Shown here piece after piece: positions 1 to 9,265 of a stretch of 64,000 nt of DNA (its first letter is position 1; each line of letters begins with the position of its first letter). Both the position numbers and the translations under genes were made by a program. Source of the stretch: Chitinophaga tropicalis (GTDB lineage Bacteria; Bacteroidota; Bacteroidia; Chitinophagales; Chitinophagaceae); the NCBI RefSeq assembly GCF_009758205.1, contig NZ_WRXN01000011.1, positions 221,437-285,436 of the forward strand, in the 5' to 3' direction. The notes beneath the pieces are model-generated. The model was not told the origin of the DNA. It saw only the letters and a list, made by a program, of their open reading frames with translations, and did no database searches.

Positions 1-2228
1 ACGCCCTGCAACAGCAATACCCTGATTTGCAGGGGATGGGACAGGTAATTGGCCTGAAAGAAGAGAAATTTGATACTACAGATATTGACCTGCTGGGCAA
101 AGCCGTCCCCTCTGCCCTGGCAGCTGCCACCACATCAGAACATGCCACCATTATGGGCACCCTCATTGCCGGAACAGGCAATAGCGGCCCTTCAGGCCGT
201 GGAGTAGCGCCCGGGGCCCACTTAAGCTCTTCAACCTACAACAGGCTGTTACCTGACGATCCGGCTTATTTCCGTAACGCCGGCATCACCCTGCAAAATC
301 ACTCCTACGGTACCGGCATAGAAAATTATTACGGCGCAGAAGCAGTGGCCTATGATCAGCTGATCAATGCACAGGATACTTTATTGAATGTATTCTCTTC
401 AGGTAACAGCGGGAACCAGGCGCCGGCAAGCGGTACCTACCAGGGACTGGCAGGCTATGCCAACCTTTCCGGTACTTTTAAACAGGCCAAGAACGTACTG
501 GTAGCAGGCGGAATAGATACTTCTTACGGCATTCCCATACTCAGCTCAAAAGGACCTTCATATGACGGGCGTATTGTTCCCCAGGTAGTTGCCTACGGAC
601 AGGCAGGCACCTCCGACGCTGCCGCCACCACCACCGGGATAGCGGCCATAGTTCAGGAAGCCTGCCGGCAAACCTATGGAGCTACTCCGGCAGCAACACT
701 GGTAAAAACGATACTGATCAACAGCGCAGATGATATAGGCAATCTTTACCCTGATTACAGCAGCGGATTCGGACTGTTGAATGCCCTGGAGGCCATACGC
801 ACCGTTAAAGAAAAAAGACTCTTCAATGGTACGGTTACAGCAGGAGGGACACAAACGTTTCCCCTGGCAGTTCCTGCCAATACCCGCCGCCTGAAGGTAA
901 CACTGGGCTGGAACGATCCTGCCGCGGCAGCAAACGCCGCAAAAGCCCTGGTGAATGACCTGGACCTCTGGGTCACAGATGAAGCAGGCAAAAGGTCTGA
1001 TCCCTGGGTATTAAGCGCCTATCCTTCAGCAGATTCCCTGGCCGGAACAGCCAGACGCGGACGGGATAGTATCAACAACCAGGAACAGGTAACAATAGAT
1101 TTTCCCACCGGCAATCTGCAACTGCATGTAAATGCCCGTACAGGAAGCAGCCAGCCCTTCTTCCTGGCCTACCAGTTCATACCCCTCTCCTCCCTGGAAT
1201 GGAAATATCCCGCTGCCGGAGATATGCTGACTGCCGGACGGAACATCGCCATCCGCTGGAGCACCCTCCAGTCCGGCATAGGCACAGTATCTTTCAGCGC
1301 AGACAGCGGCGCCACCTGGGTACAGATTGCCACCAACGTATCATTAACCGGCGGCACTACCCGCTGGCAGGTACCGGCAGCTTTCACTCAGGGGCTTTTA
1401 CGTATCAGCACCACAGATACTGCCTGGACCAGCAACTATTTCTCTATTTCCACTCCCCCGGAAATCAGCACAGGACTGAACTGCACGGATTCCGCCCTGC
1501 TATACTGGCCGGCACAGGCCAATGCCGCGGGTTATGAGGTCTATACATTGTCCGGTGACGCTCTCTCCTTCAACAGGTACACCACAGATACTTTCCTGCT
1601 TTTTTCCCGGCAGGATATCAATTCTGTCAACTTTGCCGTAAGGCCAATGCACAAAAACGGATGGGCAGGATTGAAAAGCAATACGGTCAATTTCCAGGAA
1701 CAGGGGGTTGGCTGTTATTTCAGGCAGGTACTGGCAGATGTTGATGCAGAGGACCAGGTAAACATCTTTGCCGTACTCAGCTCTCTCCACCTGTTAAAAA
1801 CAATTGTATGGGAACGAAGGGACGGGAACAGCTATGTGGGATTAGACAGCATGAATATCAGCAGCTCTCTCAGCTACCAGTATACTGATAACCCACCGGC
1901 ATCAGGACTATATTTCTACAGGATAAAACTGGTACTTACAGATGGCAGGACGGTCTATTCAGACGTGCAGCAGGTACAGGTATTACGCAACCGGGATTTC
2001 CATGTATTCCCCGTACCGGCTTCCGGACAGTTAACTTTAATGAGCCGGGAACTGGGCAACTATACCCTGCAGCTAACGGATATGTACGGCCGTACTGTAT
2101 TAACTCAGCGTATTGTACAGCTGTTACACACCGTTTCGCTGCAGGGCATACCTCCCGGTATCTATATCTGTGCCGTTTATAACGGCAGTAAAAAAGTATT
2201 TGTAAAGAAGGTAGTGGTCATCCTTTGA
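1..2228 (+). CDS. Secreted S8 (subtilisin-like) peptidase with type IX sorting domain, 5' partial
   Basis: The frame is open from base 3, so the gene starts left of the window; an internal TTG at 27 is not taken as the start. The N-terminal half is a subtilase: the His block reads EHATIMGTLIAG, an SSGNSG oxyanion-type block follows, and GTSDAAATTTGIAA carries the nucleophile Ser. The catalytic Asp region lies before or near the truncated end and was not confirmed. Next come a jelly-roll-like P-domain region (about 270-390) and fibronectin-like segments. The last 75 residues (HVFPVPASG..., TDMYGRTV, GIYICAVYNG, KKVVV) form a type A C-terminal sorting domain, which directs export and surface attachment through the Por/type IX system. 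The 3' end overlaps the convergent fucosidase gene by 11 bases. The substrate is not predictable. Confidence 0.85.
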   Translation, partial: ALQQQYPDLQGMGQVIGLKEEKFDTTDIDLLGKAVPSALAAATTSEHATIMGTLIAGTGNSGPSGRGVAPGAHLSSSTYNRLLPDDPAYFRNAGITLQNHSYGTGIENYYGAEAVAYDQLINAQDTLLNVFSSGNSGNQAPASGTYQGLAGYANLSGTFKQAKNVLVAGGIDTSYGIPILSSKGPSYDGRIVPQVVAYGQAGTSDAAATTTGIAAIVQEACRQTYGATPAATLVKTILINSADDIGNLYPDYSSGFGLLNALEAIRTVKEKRLFNGTVTAGGTQTFPLAVPANTRRLKVTLGWNDPAAAANAAKALVNDLDLWVTDEAGKRSDPWVLSAYPSADSLAGTARRGRDSINNQEQVTIDFPTGNLQLHVNARTGSSQPFFLAYQFIPLSSLEWKYPAAGDMLTAGRNIAIRWSTLQSGIGTVSFSADSGATWVQIATNVSLTGGTTRWQVPAAFTQGLLRISTTDTAWTSNYFSISTPPEISTGLNCTDSALLYWPAQANAAGYEVYTLSGDALSFNRYTTDTFLLFSRQDINSVNFAVRPMHKNGWAGLKSNTVNFQEQGVGCYFRQVLADVDAEDQVNIFAVLSSLHLLKTIVWERRDGNSYVGLDSMNISSSLSYQYTDNPPASGLYFYRIKLVLTDGRTVYSDVQQVQVLRNRDFHVFPVPASGQLTLMSRELGNYTLQLTDMYGRTVLTQRIVQLLHTVSLQGIPPGIYICAVYNGSKKVFVKKVVVIL

Positions 2229-3672
2229 TCTTAACAACAAAGAGCCCGTTACCAATATCCCCCGGACGCAGGCGGGAAAGGTCAATCACACAATCTTTCC
2301 CCTGCTGTTTCCAGGTAACAGCACCGGAAGTTCCCAGCACACTCACAGCTGCATTCTTTGCAGGTGTGTAATTCCTTATTACAAGAGAAGGCTGATAGCT
2401 TGTTGCAATACAATAAAGCGCATCTGCTTTCTTTGTAAAGAATAGCTGGATATGAGCATACACTTTGTGAGGCCTTACCATCTTTGCAATGTTGTAATCG
2501 GCCATGAAGCTGGCCTCTTTTACCGGCGGCCTTGCCCCGGCACTCCATTGCCTTGTCTCTTTCCACGGCTGTGTATTGTAAATAGCCTCTCCATTCGTTT
2601 CCAGCCATGATCCGATATCTATGAGGCGTTGCTGCATGATCACCGGAATGCGGCCATCTGCCGTAGGGCCTATGTCCAGCAACAGGTTACCGCCACGGGA
2701 AACAATATCTACCAGCATTAAAACAAGGTCTTCACTTTTCTTATAATCATCCACATTCTCCATACGGTTATAACCATAAGAATTACCAATGCCCTGGCTT
2801 TCCTCCCATACCACGCCGGGCTGCATACCACTGCCGTACTCTGAAGTGAGATAAGTGGCCCCATTGTTCTTTCCCCGGGTATTACTGCCCCAGCGGTCAT
2901 CCACAGCTACTTCATCCTTTACCGGCGACTCGTTGTACAGCCATGCCAGCAACTCTGTACTATGCCAGGCCGTATCTGTCATCTCCCATTCCCCGTCAGA
3001 AAAGATCACAGACGGTTTATAACGGGTTACCAGGTCTTTGAACTGCGGAATCATCACTTCATTTACATACCTGGCCTTATCTGTTTTCCAGAGAGGGTTG
3101 AACCACTCATACAAAGAGTAATAGTATCCCATTTTCAGGCCGGCCTTCCGCACTTCTGTGGTAAGGTCTCCCAGCAGGTCCCGTTTGGGCGTTCCTGTTA
3201 CAGCATTCCAGGAACGTCCCCAGGAGGTATTGGCCTGCTTGTTATCCCACAGGCAATATCCCTCATGGTGCTTGGATGTCAATACTACATACTTAGCTCC
3301 GCTACGCCGGAAAATATCGGCCCATTGCGCAGGATCATACAGGGAGGCAGTGAATTGCGATTCAAACTGCTGATATTGGAAATCCTTTCCATAGTTCTTA
3401 TCATGGAATGCCTGTACTTTCTCATGGGTTTTATCGTTAGCGCCGTTAAGCTGCCACCAGTACCACTCAGAATAACCTCCGGGGCCCTTTACAGCGAAAG
3501 AAGGTACGGCGTATACGCCCCAGTGAATGAAGATGCCGAATTTAGCATCGCTGAACCAGGATGGTATGCCACGGGTGTTGAGTGAAGACCAGTTGGCAGT
3601 ATACTTCTGGGCTGCTACCCTGGAGTTGATAAAAAGCAGTGTAACTGCTGCGTAGAACAGGAGTTTTTTCAT
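2218..3672 (-). CDS. GH29 alpha-L-fucosidase, secreted
   Basis: A 484-residue protein with a signal peptide (MKKLLFYAAVTLLFINSRVAAQ). GH29 enzymes release L-fucose from glycans with retention. The family blocks are clear: FGIFIHWGVYAVPSF with EWYWW, then YVVLTSKHHEGYCLW, then VIFSDGEWE, whose Asp (about residue 226) is the expected nucleophile. SRGGNLLLDIGPTADG closes the barrel. The C-terminal 110 residues form a small beta-rich domain. It is monocistronic and faces the peptidase, with an 11-base 3' overlap. It probably acts in the periplasm or at the outer membrane on host or plant fucosylated glycans; linkage preference cannot be read from sequence. Confidence 0.93.
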   Translation of the reverse strand: MKKLLFYAAVTLLFINSRVAAQKYTANWSSLNTRGIPSWFSDAKFGIFIHWGVYAVPSFAVKGPGGYSEWYWWQLNGANDKTHEKVQAFHDKNYGKDFQYQQFESQFTASLYDPAQWADIFRRSGAKYVVLTSKHHEGYCLWDNKQANTSWGRSWNAVTGTPKRDLLGDLTTEVRKAGLKMGYYYSLYEWFNPLWKTDKARYVNEVMIPQFKDLVTRYKPSVIFSDGEWEMTDTAWHSTELLAWLYNESPVKDEVAVDDRWGSNTRGKNNGATYLTSEYGSGMQPGVVWEESQGIGNSYGYNRMENVDDYKKSEDLVLMLVDIVSRGGNLLLDIGPTADGRIPVIMQQRLIDIGSWLETNGEAIYNTQPWKETRQWSAGARPPVKEASFMADYNIAKMVRPHKVYAHIQLFFTKKADALYCIATSYQPSLVIRNYTPAKNAAVSVLGTSGAVTWKQQGKDCVIDLSRLRPGDIGNGLFVVKIKG

Positions 3673-3800
3673 ACAGATGGAATTAATGTGTTGAGACCAG
3701 TGCTAAAGTAAGTTGCTTACCGGCCAATTCCTAATAGGATCTATGCAGTTAGTGATAGATTTTTTTTGCGATAGTTTCATACAGCCGGGAATCATAAATG

Positions 3801-3835
3801 AAAAGCCCTTCCCATCAGTAATGGGAAGGGCTTAT
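3801..3835 (-). terminator. Rho-independent terminator of the gnd-zwf-pgl operon
   Basis: A perfect inverted repeat, AAGCCCTTCCCAT / ATGGGAAGGGCTT with a 5-base loop, lies just beyond the pgl stop codon. Read on the minus strand it ends in a short T run. Confidence 0.85.
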
Positions 3836-3858
3836 CCTTGCGTAATATCTGCGTTTGT

Positions 3859-4584
3859 TTACATTTCCAGTGCGCTTGCAGCAGCTTCGTCCACAAACCA
3901 GTGCAGCTCTCCGTCCTGCGGGCGGATAAGCTGGGATGGGAATTGCTCTGCATCAAAAGAACCTTCTATCACATTCTTCAGCGTCAGGGCCTTGCCATTA
4001 CCGGTAGCCATGAAGATCACACAGGCCGCCTCATTTACTACAGGAGCAGTAAGGGTGATACGGTACATGTCCTGCGCTTTCAGGAAGAATGCTTTTACCC
4101 AGGCTTTTTTCTCATGTACTACTTCGGTACCGGGAAAGAGGGACAGGGTATGTCCGTCATCACCCATACCCAGCAGCACCAGGTCAAAAGTGGTATCGCT
4201 GTCTTTGAAATATTTGTTCAGCGTCTTTTCGTATTCAGCAGCTGATTCCTCCGGAGAGATATCCGTACGCATTACGTGGATATTCTCTGACGGAACGCCC
4301 ACTACGTCCAGCAGGGTCTCATAGGCCATGCGTGCGTTGTTGCGTTCATCCTCAAAAGGCACCGCCCTTTCATCGCCCCAGAAAAAATGTATCCTTTCCC
4401 AGGGAATGATAAGTTTATAGGGTTCTTTGGTAAGCAGGGTATATAGCTGCTTCGGAGTGCTTCCTCCAGACAGGGCCCAGGTAAAGATGGGCTGGTCCTG
4501 CAATACTTCCTGGATGTAATTGCTGATCCAGGCGGCCAGGTTCTCACTCAGCTCCTGGGTGTTTTTAGCAATGTGTAATTCCAT
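3859..4584 (-). CDS. pgl: 6-phosphogluconolactonase
   Basis: A 241-residue cytosolic enzyme of the DevB/Pgl (glucosamine-6-phosphate isomerase-like) family, normal length. It hydrolyses 6-phosphogluconolactone to 6-phosphogluconate, the second step of the oxidative pentose phosphate pathway. Visible family blocks: WALSGGSTPKQLY (phosphate loop), RIHFFWGDERAVP and LLGMGDDGHTLSLFPG. It is the last gene of gnd-zwf-pgl; only 5 bases separate it from the zwf stop, which implies translational coupling. A strong terminator follows. Confidence 0.95.
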   Translation of the reverse strand: MELHIAKNTQELSENLAAWISNYIQEVLQDQPIFTWALSGGSTPKQLYTLLTKEPYKLIIPWERIHFFWGDERAVPFEDERNNARMAYETLLDVVGVPSENIHVMRTDISPEESAAEYEKTLNKYFKDSDTTFDLVLLGMGDDGHTLSLFPGTEVVHEKKAWVKAFFLKAQDMYRITLTAPVVNEAACVIFMATGNGKALTLKNVIEGSFDAEQFPSQLIRPQDGELHWFVDEAAASALEM

Positions 4585-4589
4585 TTCTA

Positions 4590-6095
4590 TTATTTAGGTA
4601 GATTGATCCAGCTATGGCCGTCGCGGGCAATCATCGCATCAGCATCTTCAGGCCCCCAGGAATCAGGTGCATAGTTCGGGAAATCTACCGGTGTACGGGT
4701 TTCCCATGTTTCCAGTATAGGCATGATCACTTTCCATGCAGCTTCTACCTGGTCTGCACGCATGAACAGCGTGGCATCGCCTTCCATCACGTCCAGCAGC
4801 AATGTTTCATATGCTTCAGGAGCGTGATCATCACCATATTGATGATCGAAGTTGAAGACCATTTCCACTGGTTCCAGTGTCATGCTCTGGCCGGGACGTT
4901 TTGCCTGGAAGCGGATACGGATATCCATTTCCGGCTGTATGCTGATGGTAAGACGGTTAGGCCTCCATGTTTCTGCTGATTCTGCCGGGAACGCATAATG
5001 CGGTGCCTGGCGGAACTGCAGGGTGATGTTGGTAGCTTTCTGGTGCATGTTCTTACCGGTACGTACATAGAACGGTACGCCCTGCCAGCGCCAGTTGTCA
5101 ATATAGAACTTAACGGCAGCGTAAGTCTCTGTAGTAGATTCAGGATCTACTCCTTTCTCTTCACGGTAGCCAACTACCTCCTGGCCTTTTCTCCAGCCGG
5201 CAGAATACTGTCCGCGTACTGCGTTTTCGTGTATCTTATCTTTAGTGAATTTGCGGATGGCGTTCAGTACGTCCACTTTCTTGTTACGGATCTCGTTGGC
5301 ATCGAACGATACGGGAGCTTCCATCGCAATCATACACATCACCTGCAGGATATGGTTCTGCACCATGTCACGCAGTGCGCCGGAGCTTTCATAATAACCA
5401 CCACGCCCTTCCAGGCCTACGGTTTCAGAAGCGGTGATCTGTATGTGATCGATGTAATTACGGTTCCACAGCGGCTCAAACAGCGCATTGGCAAAACGCA
5501 GCGCAATCAGGTTCTGCACTGTTTCTTTACCCAGGTAGTGGTCAATACGGTAGATCTGCTCTTCAGAGAATAAGCCCTGCAACAGGGTATTCAGCTCATG
5601 AGCACTCTGCAGGTCATGCCCGAATGGCTTTTCTATTACAATGCGGGTGCTGCGTGTATCTGTGCACAGGTTCAGACTGCCCAGTTTCTGAGCAATGGCA
5701 GGCATCAGCTGAGGCGCAACAGACAGGTAGAAGATCACATTAGGATGCTCATCCCATTCTTCCTCTTTTGCCTTCACAAAATCAGTGATCTTGCTATATG
5801 ATGCCTGGTCTTCTGCATCCATCTGCAGGTAGCTTACATGCTTGCTGAAATCATCCCAGTGACCGTTCTGCTCTCCTTTGCGGCGGGAAAATTTCTTAAT
5901 ACCGTCCAGTAAACGCTCCAGGTAAGCGCTGTTATCATAAGGGCTACGGCCTATACCGGCAATAGCGAATTTTTCCGGCATGTAATCGTCCAGGAACAGG
6001 TTATATAAAGCCGGCGAGAGTTTTCTGTAGTTCAGGTCCCCACTGCCACCGAAAATGAAGACGATGGAGGCAGGCGGACGTTTGTGATTTTGCAT
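4590..6095 (-). CDS. zwf: Glucose-6-phosphate 1-dehydrogenase
   Basis: A 501-residue enzyme, typical length, oxidising glucose 6-phosphate to 6-phosphogluconolactone with NADP+ (or NAD+). The N-terminal nucleotide-binding loop is IFGGSGDLNYRKLSPALY (GxxGDLxxRKLxPAL). The active-site block RIDHYLGKETVQNLIALRFAN contains the family signature with the catalytic His region. VPFYVRTGKNM and PNRLTISIQP are further conserved blocks. It lies between gnd and pgl, so the operon supplies the complete oxidative branch (NADPH and ribulose 5-phosphate). Confidence 0.96.
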   Translation of the reverse strand: MQNHKRPPASIVFIFGGSGDLNYRKLSPALYNLFLDDYMPEKFAIAGIGRSPYDNSAYLERLLDGIKKFSRRKGEQNGHWDDFSKHVSYLQMDAEDQASYSKITDFVKAKEEEWDEHPNVIFYLSVAPQLMPAIAQKLGSLNLCTDTRSTRIVIEKPFGHDLQSAHELNTLLQGLFSEEQIYRIDHYLGKETVQNLIALRFANALFEPLWNRNYIDHIQITASETVGLEGRGGYYESSGALRDMVQNHILQVMCMIAMEAPVSFDANEIRNKKVDVLNAIRKFTKDKIHENAVRGQYSAGWRKGQEVVGYREEKGVDPESTTETYAAVKFYIDNWRWQGVPFYVRTGKNMHQKATNITLQFRQAPHYAFPAESAETWRPNRLTISIQPEMDIRIRFQAKRPGQSMTLEPVEMVFNFDHQYGDDHAPEAYETLLLDVMEGDATLFMRADQVEAAWKVIMPILETWETRTPVDFPNYAPDSWGPEDADAMIARDGHSWINLPK

Positions 6096-6113
6096 ATGCT
6101 AAGGTTTGGACTG

Positions 6114-6145
6114 AGCTGCCGTTCCGCTGAAACGGAACAGCAGCT
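6114..6145 (-). other. Intercistronic stem-loop between gnd and zwf
   Basis: AGCTGC and GTTCCG pair with CGGAAC and GCAGCT around a 6-base loop, with one C-A mismatch (12 base pairs in all). No T run follows. It may shape mRNA processing or stability between gnd and zwf; this is inference. Confidence 0.5.
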
Positions 6146-6153
6146 TCAACTAA

Positions 6154-7566
6154 TTATTCTCCCCATACGGTATGGAAGCTACCAGGTACATCTATACGCT
6201 GATAGGTGTGCGCGCCGAAGTAATCGCGCTGCGCCTGTACCAGGTTGGTAGGCATACGTTCTGTGCGGTAAGCGTCAAAGTAAGCCAGGGAAGACATGAT
6301 AGCAGCAGCAGCCGTACCTGTCTGTGCAGCCTGGGCTACTACTGCGCGGGTATTCGTTATTGCATTCTCTACTAATGCCGCCACATCTTTGTTAAGCAGG
6401 ATGTTTGGCAGCTCAGGAGCAGCCTGGTAAGCCTTCAGATATACTTCCAGGAGGGTAGAACGGATAATACATCCGCCTCTCCATACCTTCACTGCTTCAG
6501 GAAGCGGTATCTGCATATCCAGCTCTTTTGAAGCCTGGTGCAGCATAGCCAGCCCCTGTGCATAGCTGATAATAATACCGAAGTGAAGGGCATCATGCAC
6601 CTGCTGTATCCAGGTGTCTGCCGGGGTGTTTATTGTGCCGGCAGGCGATTTGTATAAACCAGCCGCCTGTACACGCTCATCTTTATAACCGGAAAGGGTA
6701 CGCAGCGCAACTGCCGAATCGATAACCGGAACAGCCACAGGCAATTCCATTGCATCCTGCGAAGTCCATTTACCGGTACCTTTTGAACCTGCTTTGTCAG
6801 AGATCATATCTACCAGGCGGTTGCTGGTCTTATCGTCCTTCTGCAGGAAAATATCTGCCGTGATCTCTACCAGGAAAGATTGCAGATCACCCTCATTCCA
6901 GGATTTAAATACCTGGTGAAGACGATCATTATCCAGGCCGGCCAGTTTCAGCAATGAATATGCTTCGCTGATCAGCTGCATGATGGCATATTCAATACCA
7001 TTATGCACCATCTTAACATAGTGACCGGCGCCTTCTTTACCCAGGTAAGCCACACAGGGTGTACCATTTACCTTGGCAGAAATAGCTTCCAGCATAGGCT
7101 TTACATGATTGTATGCCTCCTGATCGCCACCGGGCATGATGCTGGGTCCCGTACGGGCGCCTTTCTCACCACCGGATACGCCGATACCCATAAAGTGAAT
7201 ACCTTTTTCCCTGAGGTATTTTACCCTGCGCAAAGTATCTGTATAATGCGAGTTACCACCGTCTATTACAACGTCTCCTTTCTCCAGGAGAGGGATGAGA
7301 GATTCTATCACGTCATCCACCGGCTTACCGGCAGGTACTAACATCATCAACTTGCGCGGACGCTCCAGTAATTGTACCATGGTTGCCAGTTCTGCCACCC
7401 CTTTTACAGTTGTGCCAGCTGTAGCAGCCGATTCCAGAGCCCCGGTCTTGGTATTATCTTTATCAAAACCAATAACGGAAAAACCATGATCAGCCATGTT
7501 CAGTAAAAGGTTCCTACCCATTACGCCCAGACCAATCATGCCAAAATCGAATACGCTTTGTGCCAT
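6154..7566 (-). CDS. gnd: 6-phosphogluconate dehydrogenase, decarboxylating
   Basis: A 470-residue cytosolic dehydrogenase converting 6-phosphogluconate to ribulose 5-phosphate and CO2 with reduction of NADP+. The Rossmann start is MIGLGVMGRNLLLNM. VIDGGNSHYTDT and GVSGGEKGARTGPSIMPGG are the substrate and catalytic signatures, followed by HYVKMVHNGIEYA with the catalytic Lys. The C-terminal all-helical dimerisation domain is complete (GCIIRS..., AYFDAYRTERMPTNLVQAQRDYFGAH). It is the first gene of the operon. No clear promoter box was found in the 198-base gap upstream. Confidence 0.97.
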   Translation of the reverse strand: MAQSVFDFGMIGLGVMGRNLLLNMADHGFSVIGFDKDNTKTGALESAATAGTTVKGVAELATMVQLLERPRKLMMLVPAGKPVDDVIESLIPLLEKGDVVIDGGNSHYTDTLRRVKYLREKGIHFMGIGVSGGEKGARTGPSIMPGGDQEAYNHVKPMLEAISAKVNGTPCVAYLGKEGAGHYVKMVHNGIEYAIMQLISEAYSLLKLAGLDNDRLHQVFKSWNEGDLQSFLVEITADIFLQKDDKTSNRLVDMISDKAGSKGTGKWTSQDAMELPVAVPVIDSAVALRTLSGYKDERVQAAGLYKSPAGTINTPADTWIQQVHDALHFGIIISYAQGLAMLHQASKELDMQIPLPEAVKVWRGGCIIRSTLLEVYLKAYQAAPELPNILLNKDVAALVENAITNTRAVVAQAAQTGTAAAAIMSSLAYFDAYRTERMPTNLVQAQRDYFGAHTYQRIDVPGSFHTVWGE

Positions 7567-7764
7567 AAATTATCGTGTAAATGCCAAAAGATGCCTAAAA
7601 ATACAAATTATCAATCACGAATAATAGTCTGTTTTTAGGGTGTTGTTGTATATAACAGATTTTTTGAGAGGCAATTTGACCCGCATCCGGCCTTCATACA
7701 GCTTCCCGGAGCAACAGCCGGCACTTCCTTGCAGGAAAGCGGCCACCTTAAATTCACGTTAAAT

Positions 7765-8466
7765 TTACCAGCCCAGGTATACCATACCTATCCCGCATAC
7801 CAGGATAGCGAATCCACCCAACGCATGCACATACCTTTCTAAGTAACTGGTTTTCAATAAATAAAACCCATAATATCCCAGCATCACCATCAGCAGCATT
7901 GTCAGCAGCGTAAATAACGTAAAAACAGTTACCAGCATAACCATACCATATCCCGAATGCTGCGCCGCCGGATAAGTAAGCAGGGGTATCAACGGTTCAC
8001 AGGGCCCCAGGCCAAATATGATCAGCATGATCCAGGGGGTGACCTTCGTTCTTTCCTGTGGATAAACAACACCCTCATGCCGGTGCTCATACACATAAAT
8101 GTCCCCGTTCTCATACACGTCAAAATGCTTATGCGCCCTGTTCTGCCAGGCCCTTTTCAGCCCCCAGACAGTATACAGCAGACCAAATGTCAGTAATGCC
8201 CAGCCTGCCAGTCCGCCCCGTAACGTTTCCAGTCCGCCGATCTTTGTAAGAGACCATCCCAGGGCTATACCCAGCAACCCTAATAACACCGAGCTGCCTA
8301 CATGGGCTAAACCGCAGAATAACGTCCAGATAACTGTTTTGCTGGCAGACCAGCCCCTTGTTCTGCTAAGGGCAATGAAAGGGAGATAATGGTCAGGGCC
8401 CGTTACTGTATGCAGGCAGCTGATGGTGACAGCCGTTAGTAATAGTACCTGTAATTCCGTGTTCAT
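7765..8466 (-). CDS. Nickel permease of the UreH/NicO type (TauE-like fold)
   Basis: A 233-residue integral membrane protein with about six hydrophobic segments. The first segment carries HTVTGPDHYLPF, a His/Asp-His metal motif resembling that of NicO/UreH-type nickel transporters, followed by CGLAHVGSSVLLG. A later FGLGPCEPLIPLLTYPA block resembles the matching half of the family. It is the last gene of the urease operon, 25 bases after ureD, so nickel supply to urease is the natural role. Databases also name such proteins sulfite exporter TauE/SafE; context favours nickel. A His/Glu-rich loop (HKHFDVYENGDIYVYEHRHEG) may bind metal. Confidence 0.75.
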   Translation of the reverse strand: MNTELQVLLLTAVTISCLHTVTGPDHYLPFIALSRTRGWSASKTVIWTLFCGLAHVGSSVLLGLLGIALGWSLTKIGGLETLRGGLAGWALLTFGLLYTVWGLKRAWQNRAHKHFDVYENGDIYVYEHRHEGVVYPQERTKVTPWIMLIIFGLGPCEPLIPLLTYPAAQHSGYGMVMLVTVFTLFTLLTMLLMVMLGYYGFYLLKTSYLERYVHALGGFAILVCGIGMVYLGW

Positions 8467-8491
8467 AGCTCCTTGTGTTTAAGATCAGATA

Positions 8492-9265
8492 CTATAGCTT
8501 TCTTTCATTGCCTGACAGCTTCGCTATTTTTTTAAACAGTTCATACAACTGCTCTCCCCCCTGCCCCAGTGCACGGATCAGCAATGCCCCGCAGGCCGTT
8601 GCCGAAACACCCGCAGTAATGCCTTCTTCAGCCTGTAAAAGCTCATACACCAGATCTTCCATATCAGGGCCCTCTTCATACCATAGCATGGAACCCTGGT
8701 GCGTATATTCCTCCCACTCTCCCATTATCCCGGCTGGTACCGCTTCCGGCTGGAGTAATGTCACATCTTTGAACAATAACCTGCCATCACGGAATATACT
8801 GGTGATGTTCTGAAACTTCCTGCACCGGAACACTTCTCCGCTCAGTTTCCTGCCGCAGGTAATGATCTCTCCCCACAGAAGACGGCAGTTCTCTCCCAGC
8901 GTAATATGGTTTGTTCCTTCAAACACAGCGTCCTGGTGAGGCACACTGGGGTGAGGCAGATAAATGAAACTGCTGCCGTCAGCCATGGTGACAGTAAAAT
9001 CCTGCCTGGCGCCCTGCTGCATGTTGAAGATGCGCTGGTAAGATTGTGTATAAAGCTGCAACGAAGCATTTTCCTCCAGCTCTACCCTGATACGGTATTC
9101 ATCTCCGTCCAGTATGCCGGGCGAGGCCGTCATAACAGTAAGATGCAGCACATCCGTATTCCTGCCACTGATATCAGCCACTTTAAAAGGCCGTGTATAA
9201 TAGCTGTGCTGCAGGAAAGTATGTTGTTCCCTCACAGCTGCCTTTATCTGTAACTCGCTGATCAT
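8492..9265 (-). CDS. ureD: Urease accessory protein UreD
   Basis: A 257-residue protein, usual length for UreD (called UreH in Helicobacter), the scaffold that binds apo-urease and recruits UreF and UreG. The family pattern is seen in YYTRPFKVADIS, LHLTVMTASPGILDGDEY (SPG-hDGD block), FIYLPHPSVPHQDAVFEG and LWGEIITCGRKLSGE. The start overlaps the ureG stop by 4 bases (ATGA), so the two are translationally coupled. It is placed after ureG, not at the front of the operon as in Klebsiella. Confidence 0.92.
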   Translation of the reverse strand: MISELQIKAAVREQHTFLQHSYYTRPFKVADISGRNTDVLHLTVMTASPGILDGDEYRIRVELEENASLQLYTQSYQRIFNMQQGARQDFTVTMADGSSFIYLPHPSVPHQDAVFEGTNHITLGENCRLLWGEIITCGRKLSGEVFRCRKFQNITSIFRDGRLLFKDVTLLQPEAVPAGIMGEWEEYTHQGSMLWYEEGPDMEDLVYELLQAEEGITAGVSATACGALLIRALGQGGEQLYELFKKIAKLSGNERKL

